Shown piece by piece: positions 8,121 through 15,543 of a stretch of 23,372 bases of DNA; the first letter of the stretch is position 1; each line of letters opens with the position of its first letter. The position numbers and the translations under genes are program-made. The stretch comes from JAZGDL01 sp036477795 (GTDB lineage Bacteria; Planctomycetota; Phycisphaerae; UBA1845): positions 1 to 23,372 of the forward strand of contig JAZGDL010000105.1 of the NCBI GenBank assembly GCA_036477795.1. Direction: 5' to 3'. The notes beneath the pieces are model-generated. The model had not been told where the DNA came from. It did not search any database and saw nothing but the letters and a program-made list of their open reading frames with translations.

Positions 8121-8570
8121 TCAAAAGACGCGCTTCGAATCAATCAAGACGCATATCGGCCCGTCGTTGCTGCTGCGGACGTCCATCATCGCCCCAAACC
8201 GCCCGCGTTGTACCTCAAGACCGTAGTCGGCCAGCAAGGAGCAGACCTGCAGGTACAAAGGTTTTGCCGCTTCCGGGCCGGCGGCGTTGTCAAACGACGG
8301 GCGCCGACCGCGTCGCACGTCCCCGGCGGTGGTGAACGCGCTGACCACCAACACCGCGCCGCCGGCGTCGGTTACGTCTCGGTTCATCGGCTTGGCTGAG
8401 TCGGGGAAGATACGCAAATAACGGATCTTTTCCGCAATGTACCGGGCGGCGTCCTGCGAATCGTCCTGTTCCACCCCCAGGTAGACCAGCAACCCGCGAC
8501 CGATGGCCCCGGCCACCTGCCCTTCCACCACCACCGAGGCTTCCTGCACACGTTGAACCACCGCCCGCAT
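8121..8570 (-). CDS. dtd: D-aminoacyl-tRNA deacylase
   Basis: 149 residues, the normal family length. It hydrolyses D-aminoacyl and mischarged glycyl esters from tRNA in the cytoplasm. The start MRAVVQRV and the segments GAIGRGLLVYLGV, AEKIRYLRIF, RRGRRPSFDNAAGP and FGAMMDV are typical. Two active-site motifs vary. The usual SQFT at 77-80 is SAFT, keeping Ser77 and Thr80 but losing Gln78. The usual NxGPVT is NDGPIC, keeping the Gly137-Pro138 pair but replacing the Thr with Cys. Only 3 bp separate its ATG from the WYL regulator stop, so the two are co-transcribed. A hairpin repeat follows 32 nt after the stop. Confidence 0.93.
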   Translation of the reverse strand: MRAVVQRVQEASVVVEGQVAGAIGRGLLVYLGVEQDDSQDAARYIAEKIRYLRIFPDSAKPMNRDVTDAGGAVLVVSAFTTAGDVRRGRRPSFDNAAGPEAAKPLYLQVCSLLADYGLEVQRGRFGAMMDVRSSNDGPICVLIDSKRVF

Positions 8571-8573
8571 CTC

Positions 8574-9569
8574 TCAGGCCCTCGCCGTCGGCGCCGCCTC
8601 TTTGGTCTCGTAGTACTGGACCAGATTCCTGGCGTGGGAAGCCAGCAACTGCCGCAATGCCTCCGGCTCGTTCACCACTGCCTGATCGCCGTATCCCAAC
8701 ACCCACCAGGAAATCTCCTCAAGCCCATCAACGTCGACCTCAAAGATCAGCGTCCCGTTCGAGCGCCGCCGGGTCCGCTGGGTGCGGTGCCAGGCCACCT
8801 CTTCCACGTTGCCCGCCACCTTGCTGCTGAACTGTATCTCGACGTGATGGGCCTGGTCCCCCCGAATCATGTGCCAGGCGTTCCCGTAGTACTCCTCCAG
8901 GCTGAAGTCCCGCGCCGGCTTGAAGCGGGCCTCGAGAACCTCCAGATCGGTCACCCGCTCCAGTTTGAAGGTCCTCACCTGGCGATGCTTCTCCGAATGG
9001 CCGATCACGTACCACCCGCGCGAGCGAAAGGTCACGCAATAAGGGCGAAGCACCGTGGCGATCTCCGCCTTCTCGTAATAGGAATCATACATGATCCGGA
9101 TTTTGCGCCGGGCCCCAATGGCCTCCTCGATGTGGAGCAGGATATCCGTCACCGCATCGACATCCGACACGCGCAATTCACCCACCTGGACACCGGCCAG
9201 CAGGCTGCTGCAGTGATCGCGGATGTCCGCCGGCAATGCCGACTCGATCTTCAAACCCGCGGAAACCGCCAACCCCACGAAGGGCACCACCCGCTGGTCC
9301 ATGAGTTTGCGGGTTACCAGCATCAATGCCAGGGCCTCTTCCACCGACAACATCAACGGACGCAGAAAGTGGGACTTATCGATGCGGTAGCTCTCAGTAT
9401 CGGCATCATGGGTGCAGTGGATTCCCGCTCCCCGCAGCACCTCCATGTCGCGAAAGATCGTGCGCCGGCTGACGCTCATCTCGTCAGCCAGATCCTGCAC
9501 CGAGCACCGGCGACCGGCCTGTAGAATCTGCACCATGCGAATCAATCTGTGCGCCCTGGTCAGTTTCAT
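8574..9569 (-). CDS. WYL-domain HTH transcriptional regulator
   Basis: 331 residues. The ATG at 9569 overlaps the upstream stop (ATGA) and has GGAGGGG 8 nt before it. The frame is open to 9737, but that extension is the overlapping membrane-protein gene read in another frame. The N-terminal winged helix-turn-helix (about 5-60) has the DeoR/WYL pattern SVQDLADEMSVSRRTIFRDM. A helical linker follows, then a WYL-type ligand-sensing domain around GWYVIGH and TFKLERV, and a C-terminal WCX-like extension. WYL regulators often sense nucleic acids or small effectors. The target is unknown; coupling to the membrane-protein gene suggests autoregulation of this operon. Confidence 0.88.
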   Translation of the reverse strand: MKLTRAHRLIRMVQILQAGRRCSVQDLADEMSVSRRTIFRDMEVLRGAGIHCTHDADTESYRIDKSHFLRPLMLSVEEALALMLVTRKLMDQRVVPFVGLAVSAGLKIESALPADIRDHCSSLLAGVQVGELRVSDVDAVTDILLHIEEAIGARRKIRIMYDSYYEKAEIATVLRPYCVTFRSRGWYVIGHSEKHRQVRTFKLERVTDLEVLEARFKPARDFSLEEYYGNAWHMIRGDQAHHVEIQFSSKVAGNVEEVAWHRTQRTRRRSNGTLIFEVDVDGLEEISWWVLGYGDQAVVNEPEALRQLLASHARNLVQYYETKEAAPTARA

Positions 9570-11017
9570 GCCATCATCCCCTCCAGCCGGCCAACCCACC
9601 GGCAACCGGTTACCTCCGCACGATGGTCCCGGAGCGATAGCGGCTTGGCCCGAACCGCCACAAAGGCCAGCAGCGAAAACACCGCCAGCAGCGCCAAAAC
9701 ACCAAAGCTGGCCCGACCCGAGGCCCGCCGACTCCACAACAACACCAACAGCAACAACAAGTAACCCGCCATACCGGCGGCTACCCGACCCACCGAATCA
9801 TCGAACACACCCACCGACCGGAACCGCGGCCAGAATGCCATCACCGATCCATTCACCAGCGCCACACATGCCACAAAAAAGCCGAATCCGGGACTGTACG
9901 CCGACAGTCGCCCGCCCGCCGTCCAGGCCTTCCCGTGGTCGAGCTGCTGCAGCCAGATGCGCCCAAGCCATACCCACAACCACGTCATCACCGCGAAGGC
10001 TATCAGTAAGGAGTTGAACACCAGCGGAAACCGCTCCGATGCTGCCTCCGGCTCGGTGGGAAGAAACAGAAGCGACCAGGCCCCCACCCCCAGGGTCAGC
10101 AGCCCCATTGCAGCGTCCGCGAAATTGGCGCTCCATCTCTCGCCAAAGAGCCGGAACATGGCTGTGCCCGAGCATACCGCGCACACTGTGATAATCGCGC
10201 AGCGCGCCCGGCCCGACAGCGAACCGGACATCGGCCACGACGCCAGCTCATAGGAGATCAACAATATCAGCAGAAGACCTACCGCGCCGGCCGTTTTGCG
10301 AAACGCCGGCCACTCCGCGAAACTCTCCAGCAATCCGTCGGGATGCTCGCGCACCGCCCGCCAACGCGCCGCCCGCGCCAACGCGGACCGTAGACCCACA
10401 AACGCGCAAAGCACCACCGACAGTCCCACCAGCAGCGTCAGGGACGCTCCGGTACGCTGCCACGTCGCGTCGTCGAGCTTGCGAAAAAACGGAAGCGACA
10501 ACCCAAACCATGCTGACGCCAGCAAGAACAGCGCGAACAACGCCGCCACCAGACGGCGATCACCGCGCGACCACAATGCCAACAAACAGGCTGCGATCAA
10601 CAGGGCGATCACCAACAACCCGTCGACGCGCAGCACCGTCTCTGCGCTCAGACGTTCCAGCCCACCCGCCATAACCTCCTGGGCAGCCCGGATGCCATAT
10701 GACAGCAGATGCAGCGACACGACCAACGATGCGACGATTCCCGCCGTCAGGGCAGACACATCGCAAACCGACAGCAAACATTCCCGGCGCCCCGGGCCCA
10801 TCTCCTCGGGGTTGGCGCGGATATTAGCACCCCGCGATCCGCAGAGCAGCCCACCAAGCGTCCATAACAGCGCCCCGCCCGCCGCAGCGTACGTCATCCA
10901 CGTCAGCGGCGCGACCCGCCCACCCCACAACCGCCCGGCCAGCGCAACCATGGCCGCGTTGGTCATCGCCCCCAGCACCACCCACACCCATGCCTGCGAA
11001 ATCGCTGACTTCGGCAA
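9566..11017 (-). CDS. multi-pass integral membrane protein, function unknown
   Basis: 483 residues with roughly 11-12 hydrophobic segments spread over the whole length, separated by short Arg-rich loops. The start is TTG at 11017: AGGAGA lies 5 nt upstream and there is no better ATG nearby, so this is a supported non-ATG start. The last bases overlap the WYL regulator start as ATGA, implying translational coupling. I recognise no transporter motif, binding-protein signature or catalytic residues. It could be a transporter-like or envelope protein controlled by the coupled regulator. It heads a three-gene unit with the WYL regulator and dtd. Confidence 0.8.
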   Translation of the reverse strand: MPKSAISQAWVWVVLGAMTNAAMVALAGRLWGGRVAPLTWMTYAAAGGALLWTLGGLLCGSRGANIRANPEEMGPGRRECLLSVCDVSALTAGIVASLVVSLHLLSYGIRAAQEVMAGGLERLSAETVLRVDGLLVIALLIAACLLALWSRGDRRLVAALFALFLLASAWFGLSLPFFRKLDDATWQRTGASLTLLVGLSVVLCAFVGLRSALARAARWRAVREHPDGLLESFAEWPAFRKTAGAVGLLLILLISYELASWPMSGSLSGRARCAIITVCAVCSGTAMFRLFGERWSANFADAAMGLLTLGVGAWSLLFLPTEPEAASERFPLVFNSLLIAFAVMTWLWVWLGRIWLQQLDHGKAWTAGGRLSAYSPGFGFFVACVALVNGSVMAFWPRFRSVGVFDDSVGRVAAGMAGYLLLLLVLLWSRRASGRASFGVLALLAVFSLLAFVAVRAKPLSLRDHRAEVTGCRWVGRLEGMMA

Positions 11018-11022
11018 GTTCT

Positions 11023-11028
11023 TCTCCT
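11023..11028 (-). promoter_or_regulatory. Shine-Dalgarno AGGAGA deciding a TTG start
   Basis: On the minus strand AGGAGA is followed by AGAAC (its first A is part of a purine run) and then the TTG at 11017. The match and spacing are better than for any ATG in the frame nearby, so it fixes the start of the 483-residue membrane protein. Confidence 0.7.
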
Positions 11029-11269
11029 ATCACCTCGCCGCATTGCAATCTCGTGTTATCTCGTTTTCTTGACAAGCATTTTAGGCTGCCGGCCGTGAAA
11101 CGTCGATCTCGGGTAGTCCAAGAGCGGTTGTCATCACATGGTGACTGATGGACCGCAAGGTTCCGCGGAACGGGAAGCGATCGAAACCCGCCAATACGCC
11201 TGTGATGCGGCCGCGAGGATGCTCTAAGGGACTCTAACAGAACCGAGCCGCGCCCGTCAGGAAGCGGGT

Positions 11270-11297
11270 GCTGGTGCGAGAATCCTTTCTCGCACCC
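11270..11297 (+). repeat. GGTGCGAG hairpin, copy B
   Basis: Arm GGTGCGAGAA (11273-11282), loop TCCT, arm TTCTCGCACC (11287-11296): a perfect 10-bp stem. It is identical to copy C over the whole hairpin and shares flanking GCT and C. It is in a long gene-free region rather than just past a stop codon. Confidence 0.8.
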
Positions 11298-11381
11298 ATA
11301 TGTGGGACCGAGAAGGGATTCTAATAAGGGTCTCGCGTGACCTTGCGCTGCGCGTCTGGAAGCCCCCTCCCTGACGGCTCG

Positions 11382-11643
11382 CTGTTACCCACATCTTCCG
11401 GGTCACTGCAGTCAGGCAGAACTCTGTCCCGGAGGGACATTTGAAAATAGCCCAGCGATTTATCGCTGGGAAAGCAGCGTTCTCTCAGGGCGTTAGTCCC
11501 GTAGGGACGACTGAACGCCGGTGTGGGATCTCAGCCGTCCCTACGGGACTGCGTCGTCCTACGGCTACCCTATCCCAGCGATGAATCGCTGGGCTATTCT
11601 CAGTAGCCCCTCCGGGGCATTCTCCCGGAAATGTGGGTAACAG
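11382..11643. repeat. composite nested palindromic element B
   Basis: The terminal inverted repeat is CTGTTACCCACAT (11382-11394) against ATGTGGGTAACAG (11631-11643). Moving inward, the arms carry matched hairpins in mirror order: TGTCCC..GGGACA (11425-11439) against GCCCC..GGGGC (11606-11618); CCCAGCGAT..ATCGCTGGG (11451-11470) against the same stem at 11574-11593; GTCCC..GGGAC (11496-11508) against 11537-11549. The 9-nt word CCCTGACGG occurs in the same orientation just outside both ends (11369-11377 and 11648-11656), as a target-site duplication would. No transposase is encoded. I recall similar CCCAGCGAT palindromes in planctomycete genomes, but this is unverified. Confidence 0.8.
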
Positions 11644-11742
11644 CAAGCCCTGACGGTCGGGGCTCGGATAAAGGCGAGGTTGGCGTAGGATTGTAGTACG
11701 CGGTCCAAGTGCTCTGCGGTGAACTGTCCGCGCTAGCAGACG

Positions 11743-12708
11743 CTACCTGGCGGGGACGTTCTCCGCGTGGCGAGGAGCGGGCGACAGGCGCGCCACGGAT
11801 TTTTCCAGAGCCCCAAGCACATCGTCATCGTGATGCGCGGATAGCTCTTTCCGCAGCGCTTTGACGGCTTCCGCCGGGCCCAGGCCGCTGCCCAGCGTGT
11901 TGTCCTCGGTCAAGGCGTCGTAGGCCCGGACCGCACGGATGATCTTGGCACCGAGGGGAATGTCGTGGGGGGCCACCCCGTCCTCGTCCGTGAGGCAGTC
12001 GTGCACGGCATCGTCCTGATTCACCAGCAACGGCACGGCTCCGCTGAGAATCGGTTCGAGCGAATGGACCAACTCTCGGCCGTGGAAGGTATGCTCGCCG
12101 CCCTGGTTGGCCCCGGCTTCGAGTGTGCCTACGGCGCGGTTGATCAGCTTGGTGGTGATCTCCACGCTACCGATATCGTACAGCAAGGCACCGACGCGAA
12201 TATCGTCTGTCAGTTTTTGGGACAGTCGCATTTTCTCGGCCACCGCCTGGCACAACTCCGCCACGCGGATGGAACGGGCTTTGGCCCGAGGATTGGCGCT
12301 TTGCAGGTATCGGGCCAACACTTCCACGACACCTACGTAGGCGGTGTGCAGTTCGACAATTTTGGCGGCGCGTTCGTCGCAGAGCGTGCCCACCAGCAGG
12401 GCGGTCAGCCCCAGAACGGCAGCCCACACGGTGATGGCCAGGCCCACGATGATCGGTGAGGAATAGGTGGCAAAGCCCGTCGAAGTGGTGGTCAGCACAA
12501 TGGTGACGGAAATGGCCGAGAAAAGGGCCAGAAGACCGGATGTGGTCCGGCCGAGAAAGTAGCCGCTCAGAACGACCGGTAAGAAGAAGAGGTAAAGGAT
12601 GACCATCTTGTGTTCTTCCATCTCGATGAGCAGCGACGTCATCGCCAGCACGATCAGGAGGAGAATCACCTCGAATACTCGACGGTTGGTTTTCTTTGCG
12701 GCAGCCAT
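11743..12708 (-). CDS. membrane-anchored degenerate HD-GYP-like protein
   Basis: 321 residues, ATG at 12708 with AGGAAC about 6 nt upstream. The N-terminus has four membrane segments (about 12-30, 35-52, 57-75, 84-108) resembling a DUF4118/MASE-like sensor. Residues 125-300 follow the HD-GYP fold: helices with SIRVAELCQAVAEKMRL, then LLYDIGSVEI where an active enzyme has LHDIGKVGI. The HD pair is therefore Tyr177-Asp178, and the HHE and GYP motifs are absent. HTFHGRELV and IRAVRAYDAL still match the fold. It is probably a non-catalytic c-di-GMP-binding or partner protein. It lies 11 bp after an intact HD-GYP gene, in the same operon. Confidence 0.85.
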   Translation of the reverse strand: MAAAKKTNRRVFEVILLLIVLAMTSLLIEMEEHKMVILYLFFLPVVLSGYFLGRTTSGLLALFSAISVTIVLTTTSTGFATYSSPIIVGLAITVWAAVLGLTALLVGTLCDERAAKIVELHTAYVGVVEVLARYLQSANPRAKARSIRVAELCQAVAEKMRLSQKLTDDIRVGALLYDIGSVEITTKLINRAVGTLEAGANQGGEHTFHGRELVHSLEPILSGAVPLLVNQDDAVHDCLTDEDGVAPHDIPLGAKIIRAVRAYDALTEDNTLGSGLGPAEAVKALRKELSAHHDDDVLGALEKSVARLSPAPRHAENVPAR

Positions 12709-12719
12709 GGCCTGGTTCC

Positions 12720-14117
12720 TTAGCAGATTGACAGCAGTTCCTGGTAATCCGTCTCGACGTCGCTTCCCCGGGCCGCCCCGGTCTCCGATGCCTCATCGTC
12801 GTGGCCGTAACGTTGGGCGACGTCTCGAAACTGATCAGCCAACTTCAGCCATACCTCGATGAGGTCGGGATCAAACTGCTTGCCGGCCTCCTCACGAATA
12901 ATCTCAACGCACTTGGAGTGCGGGATGGATGATTTGTAAACCCGACGCGATGAGAGGGCGTCGTAGACATCGGCGATCGACACGATGCGTGCCGACAGCG
13001 GAATGTCTTCTCCAGCAAGCCCCAGCGGGTATCCACTGCCGTCCCAACGCTCATGGTGGGCGATTGCGATCTCGCGGGCCATCTGCAGGAAGTTGGACTG
13101 TCCCAGCCGCATCTCAATCTCTTTCAGGCATTGGGCACCGATGGTGGTGTGGCGCTGCATCTGCTTGCGTTGGTCATCGGTCAACCGGCCGGGCTTGAGC
13201 AGAATGCTGTCCACGATCCCGACCTTGCCGATGTCGTGAAGTGCCGAACTGATTCCGATCAATCTGACGAATGTCGGTGTCATGGTGCCGGCGTATTTCG
13301 GGCGAGACCGGAGGGCGGAGGCCAGCATCGAGGAGTAGACCGATATCCGTTCCAGGTGATCGCCGGTCTCCGGGTCACGCGAATCGGCAAGCTTGGCCAA
13401 CCCGAAGATGACCGCGTCCCGGGTCCGCACCAGGGTTTGAATGTGTTGCAGCGCCTTTGCTTCCGTTTCGGAGAGTTGACGGTCCACGCCATCGTAGAAC
13501 CGCGACGTAATCATGTAGACGCAGATTCCCAGAAGTGCGCAGATCCAGACCAGCGCCATTATTCCGGCCAGCGGCACGGCCTGCTCGGTAGCGGCGATCC
13601 CCTCGCTAATGGATTCCGTGGATCGGGGCACAACCAGGTACCCGCCGTGCCGCGCGACCGGAAAAGCGATGGCGATGTAATCGCCTTGCGGTGTCGTCAT
13701 CCTACCCGCGACTCCATGGATCAGCCGGTTTGAGACTCCCGGCACCGCCTTCCATTCAATCGCCTGACCGGAATTCACCGCCGGAGCAGACTTGGGAAGT
13801 GATGGCCTGCGCTGGGCGACCACCCGCCAATTGGAGTCCACTAGAACCGCGTCTTGTTCTGTTTCGAATTGAGTTGCCCCCAGCAACTCCTGCACCCGAT
13901 CGAGGGAGTGATCCTTCAAGTCCGGCGCGGTGCTATCCCGGCCCAGCATCTCAACCGCCAGCAGGTCGCCGGCACCTGCCAACGCTTCCCACGCATCCTG
14001 CTCCGCCGCGTGATAAACCGATGATAGAACGTATCGATTCTGCATCCACAGCCCCACCGCAACGCAGCAAATCTGGGCTGCGATAAGAAGACTGATATGT
14101 TTCGCACGTACACTCAT
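12720..14117 (-). CDS. membrane HD-GYP domain protein, probable c-di-GMP phosphodiesterase
   Basis: 465 residues from the ATG at 14117; the frame opens at a TTG at 14162, which has no ribosome site. Membrane segments at about 8-25 and 181-202 flank a periplasmic sensor domain of about 150 residues. Residues about 230-430 form the HD-GYP domain with all hallmarks: DPETGDHLERI, LHDIGKVGI (His294, Asp295), RHTTIGAQCL, AHHERWDGSGYP (354-364), LSARIVSIADVYDAL and GKQFDPDL. These residues bind two or three metals and hydrolyse c-di-GMP. A disordered acidic tail follows. The degenerate paralogue starts 11 bp downstream. No clear Shine-Dalgarno is visible before the chosen ATG. Confidence 0.93.
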   Translation of the reverse strand: MSVRAKHISLLIAAQICCVAVGLWMQNRYVLSSVYHAAEQDAWEALAGAGDLLAVEMLGRDSTAPDLKDHSLDRVQELLGATQFETEQDAVLVDSNWRVVAQRRPSLPKSAPAVNSGQAIEWKAVPGVSNRLIHGVAGRMTTPQGDYIAIAFPVARHGGYLVVPRSTESISEGIAATEQAVPLAGIMALVWICALLGICVYMITSRFYDGVDRQLSETEAKALQHIQTLVRTRDAVIFGLAKLADSRDPETGDHLERISVYSSMLASALRSRPKYAGTMTPTFVRLIGISSALHDIGKVGIVDSILLKPGRLTDDQRKQMQRHTTIGAQCLKEIEMRLGQSNFLQMAREIAIAHHERWDGSGYPLGLAGEDIPLSARIVSIADVYDALSSRRVYKSSIPHSKCVEIIREEAGKQFDPDLIEVWLKLADQFRDVAQRYGHDDEASETGAARGSDVETDYQELLSIC

Positions 14118-14391
14118 TGGATGAACGATACTGCCGGCCGGTCGGGTGGCTCGCCTAGGCAACTACATCGGTTGTCGCGAGGGTGGGCTTGGGGGGCGGA
14201 GCACTTAATTCCGATTATCGCTACCTGGTGGTCCGTAACAGTTCTATTCACGGGTTGACGCGGGCAGTGACTTTGTCGTTTGGCAGACCCCGGAACCACA
14301 ACCTCCGCTCCCTCATGCCATGCTCCATCCCATAATTCGAGCGTTGACGCCCCACTTGAAACGCCCCCGGGGACGGTAAACACGTACCGAC

Positions 14392-15543
14392 TCATCGAGT
14401 CGCGGACGCATGGCGGGTGGGCTGCCGTAGATGCGGGAGGATGACACGGTCGACCAGGGCGGCGGTGAGGCGCCCGGCCCCATCGTAGTGCAGGTGGGCA
14501 AATTCAGCAAAGTCGGCGGGGGTGAACTCCAAACCCAAGTCGTCGAGGGTGACGAAGGCGGCGCCTCCGGCGTCGGCCAGTTCGTGCATCTTGCTGAGAA
14601 AACTCCGCTGCGAATCCGGAGGCAGGTGCTTGGTGAAAATATCGGGATGGGGCAGTTCGAAGAAAACCAGTTTGGTGCCGGCCTCTCTGCCGCGGCGCAT
14701 CATGGCCTCCATGTGTTCGACTCGTTGTGGCTCTATTCGATACTGTCTGTCCTCAAGCACAAAACGGTCCACAAACTGCCGGATCTTGTCTTCGGAAAAC
14801 GGCCGTGAAGACAGACGCCGCGTGCGCCAGCGATGCCAACGAGTGATCTCACCGCGAACGGGACAGGGCCCCGCGCCCTGACGGAAGAGGTTTGTGAGCA
14901 CATGGGCGGGGTCATTGAGCATGGTGACGGTGTCGAGGCGGGTGGTGAACCAGGTGCTGGCCTTCCGACGGTACTTGAGTGTCCTGTAGTATCGCCCGAT
15001 TTCGTTGCGGATTACGATGGGCAACAGATCGCCGACGTGATCGACGTCTTGACGATATTCACTCCACCAGTCGCCCAGGTCCCACAGTAGCGCTATTCGT
15101 TCCTGATAGGCGAATTTACCCTGCAACTGCCGTGGGGCGACACCATATAAGATCATTCTGGGCGTTCCCTTCTTCAGGGCGTACTTGACAATGGCGTCGC
15201 ACTCGTCTGCCCGGGCACCGCCGCACGAATAGTTTGCGACGGTGACAGTGGTGTGCAGCTCCTGCTCACAGCGGCTTCGGACTTGGGGAGCGACAATGGC
15301 CTCCCGCGTCCTGCTTGAGCCGATAAAGGCAACGTCGGCGGGGCCCAAGGCGTCAATGTAGCCGGCGATGGCGTGGTACTCCGCCTCGCCCAGGGCGTAG
15401 GGGATGACCGACGTCGGCGCGGCGTGTCGGAACACCATCTCGACGGACCCGACCAGCAGAACCGCCAGGGCGAATGCCCAGGGAAAACCACCAGGCAGGC
15501 CCGAATCGTCAAAACTGGAAGTACATGAAGCTGTCACTGCCAT
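14392..15543 (-). CDS. SGNH-like membrane-anchored protein, putative O-acetyltransferase partner
   Basis: 383 residues from the ATG at 15543; the frame extends to a TTG at 15552, and the start is uncertain because no ribosome site is clear. One N-terminal membrane segment (about 22-38) anchors a domain outside the cytoplasm. SGNH/GDSL-like blocks are FIGSSRTREAI (about 73-83; nucleophile Ser in GSS), NYSCGGARADE and the C-terminal HLHYDGAGR, which supplies the His. This resembles AlgJ/AlgX- or DltD-like proteins that receive acyl groups from an MBOAT partner. Its start overlaps the end of the MBOAT gene by 35 bp, indicating coupled translation. The polymer that is acylated is not shown by the sequence. 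Confidence 0.78.
   Translation of the reverse strand: MAVTASCTSSFDDSGLPGGFPWAFALAVLLVGSVEMVFRHAAPTSVIPYALGEAEYHAIAGYIDALGPADVAFIGSSRTREAIVAPQVRSRCEQELHTTVTVANYSCGGARADECDAIVKYALKKGTPRMILYGVAPRQLQGKFAYQERIALLWDLGDWWSEYRQDVDHVGDLLPIVIRNEIGRYYRTLKYRRKASTWFTTRLDTVTMLNDPAHVLTNLFRQGAGPCPVRGEITRWHRWRTRRLSSRPFSEDKIRQFVDRFVLEDRQYRIEPQRVEHMEAMMRRGREAGTKLVFFELPHPDIFTKHLPPDSQRSFLSKMHELADAGGAAFVTLDDLGLEFTPADFAEFAHLHYDGAGRLTAALVDRVILPHLRQPTRHASATR

Larger units (their letters stand above)
11018..11742. other. 725-bp gene-free region with structured repeats
   Basis: No coding region is convincing. Contents include the AGGAGA ribosome site for the TTG start, a 12-bp palindrome GTTCCGCGGAAC (11160-11171), one GGTGCGAG hairpin (11270-11297) and a 262-bp nested palindrome (11382-11643). 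The weak hairpin CGGT..CATCA / TGATG..ACCG lies near 11126-11156. I could not identify a confident promoter for the downstream membrane-protein operon; TTGTCA (minus strand, near 11068-11073) is only a -35 candidate. Confidence 0.7.

Noticed and set aside
9570..9737. N-terminal extension of the WYL regulator
   Set aside because: It is the membrane-protein gene in another frame; the ATGA overlap and GGAGGGG site fix the start at 9569.
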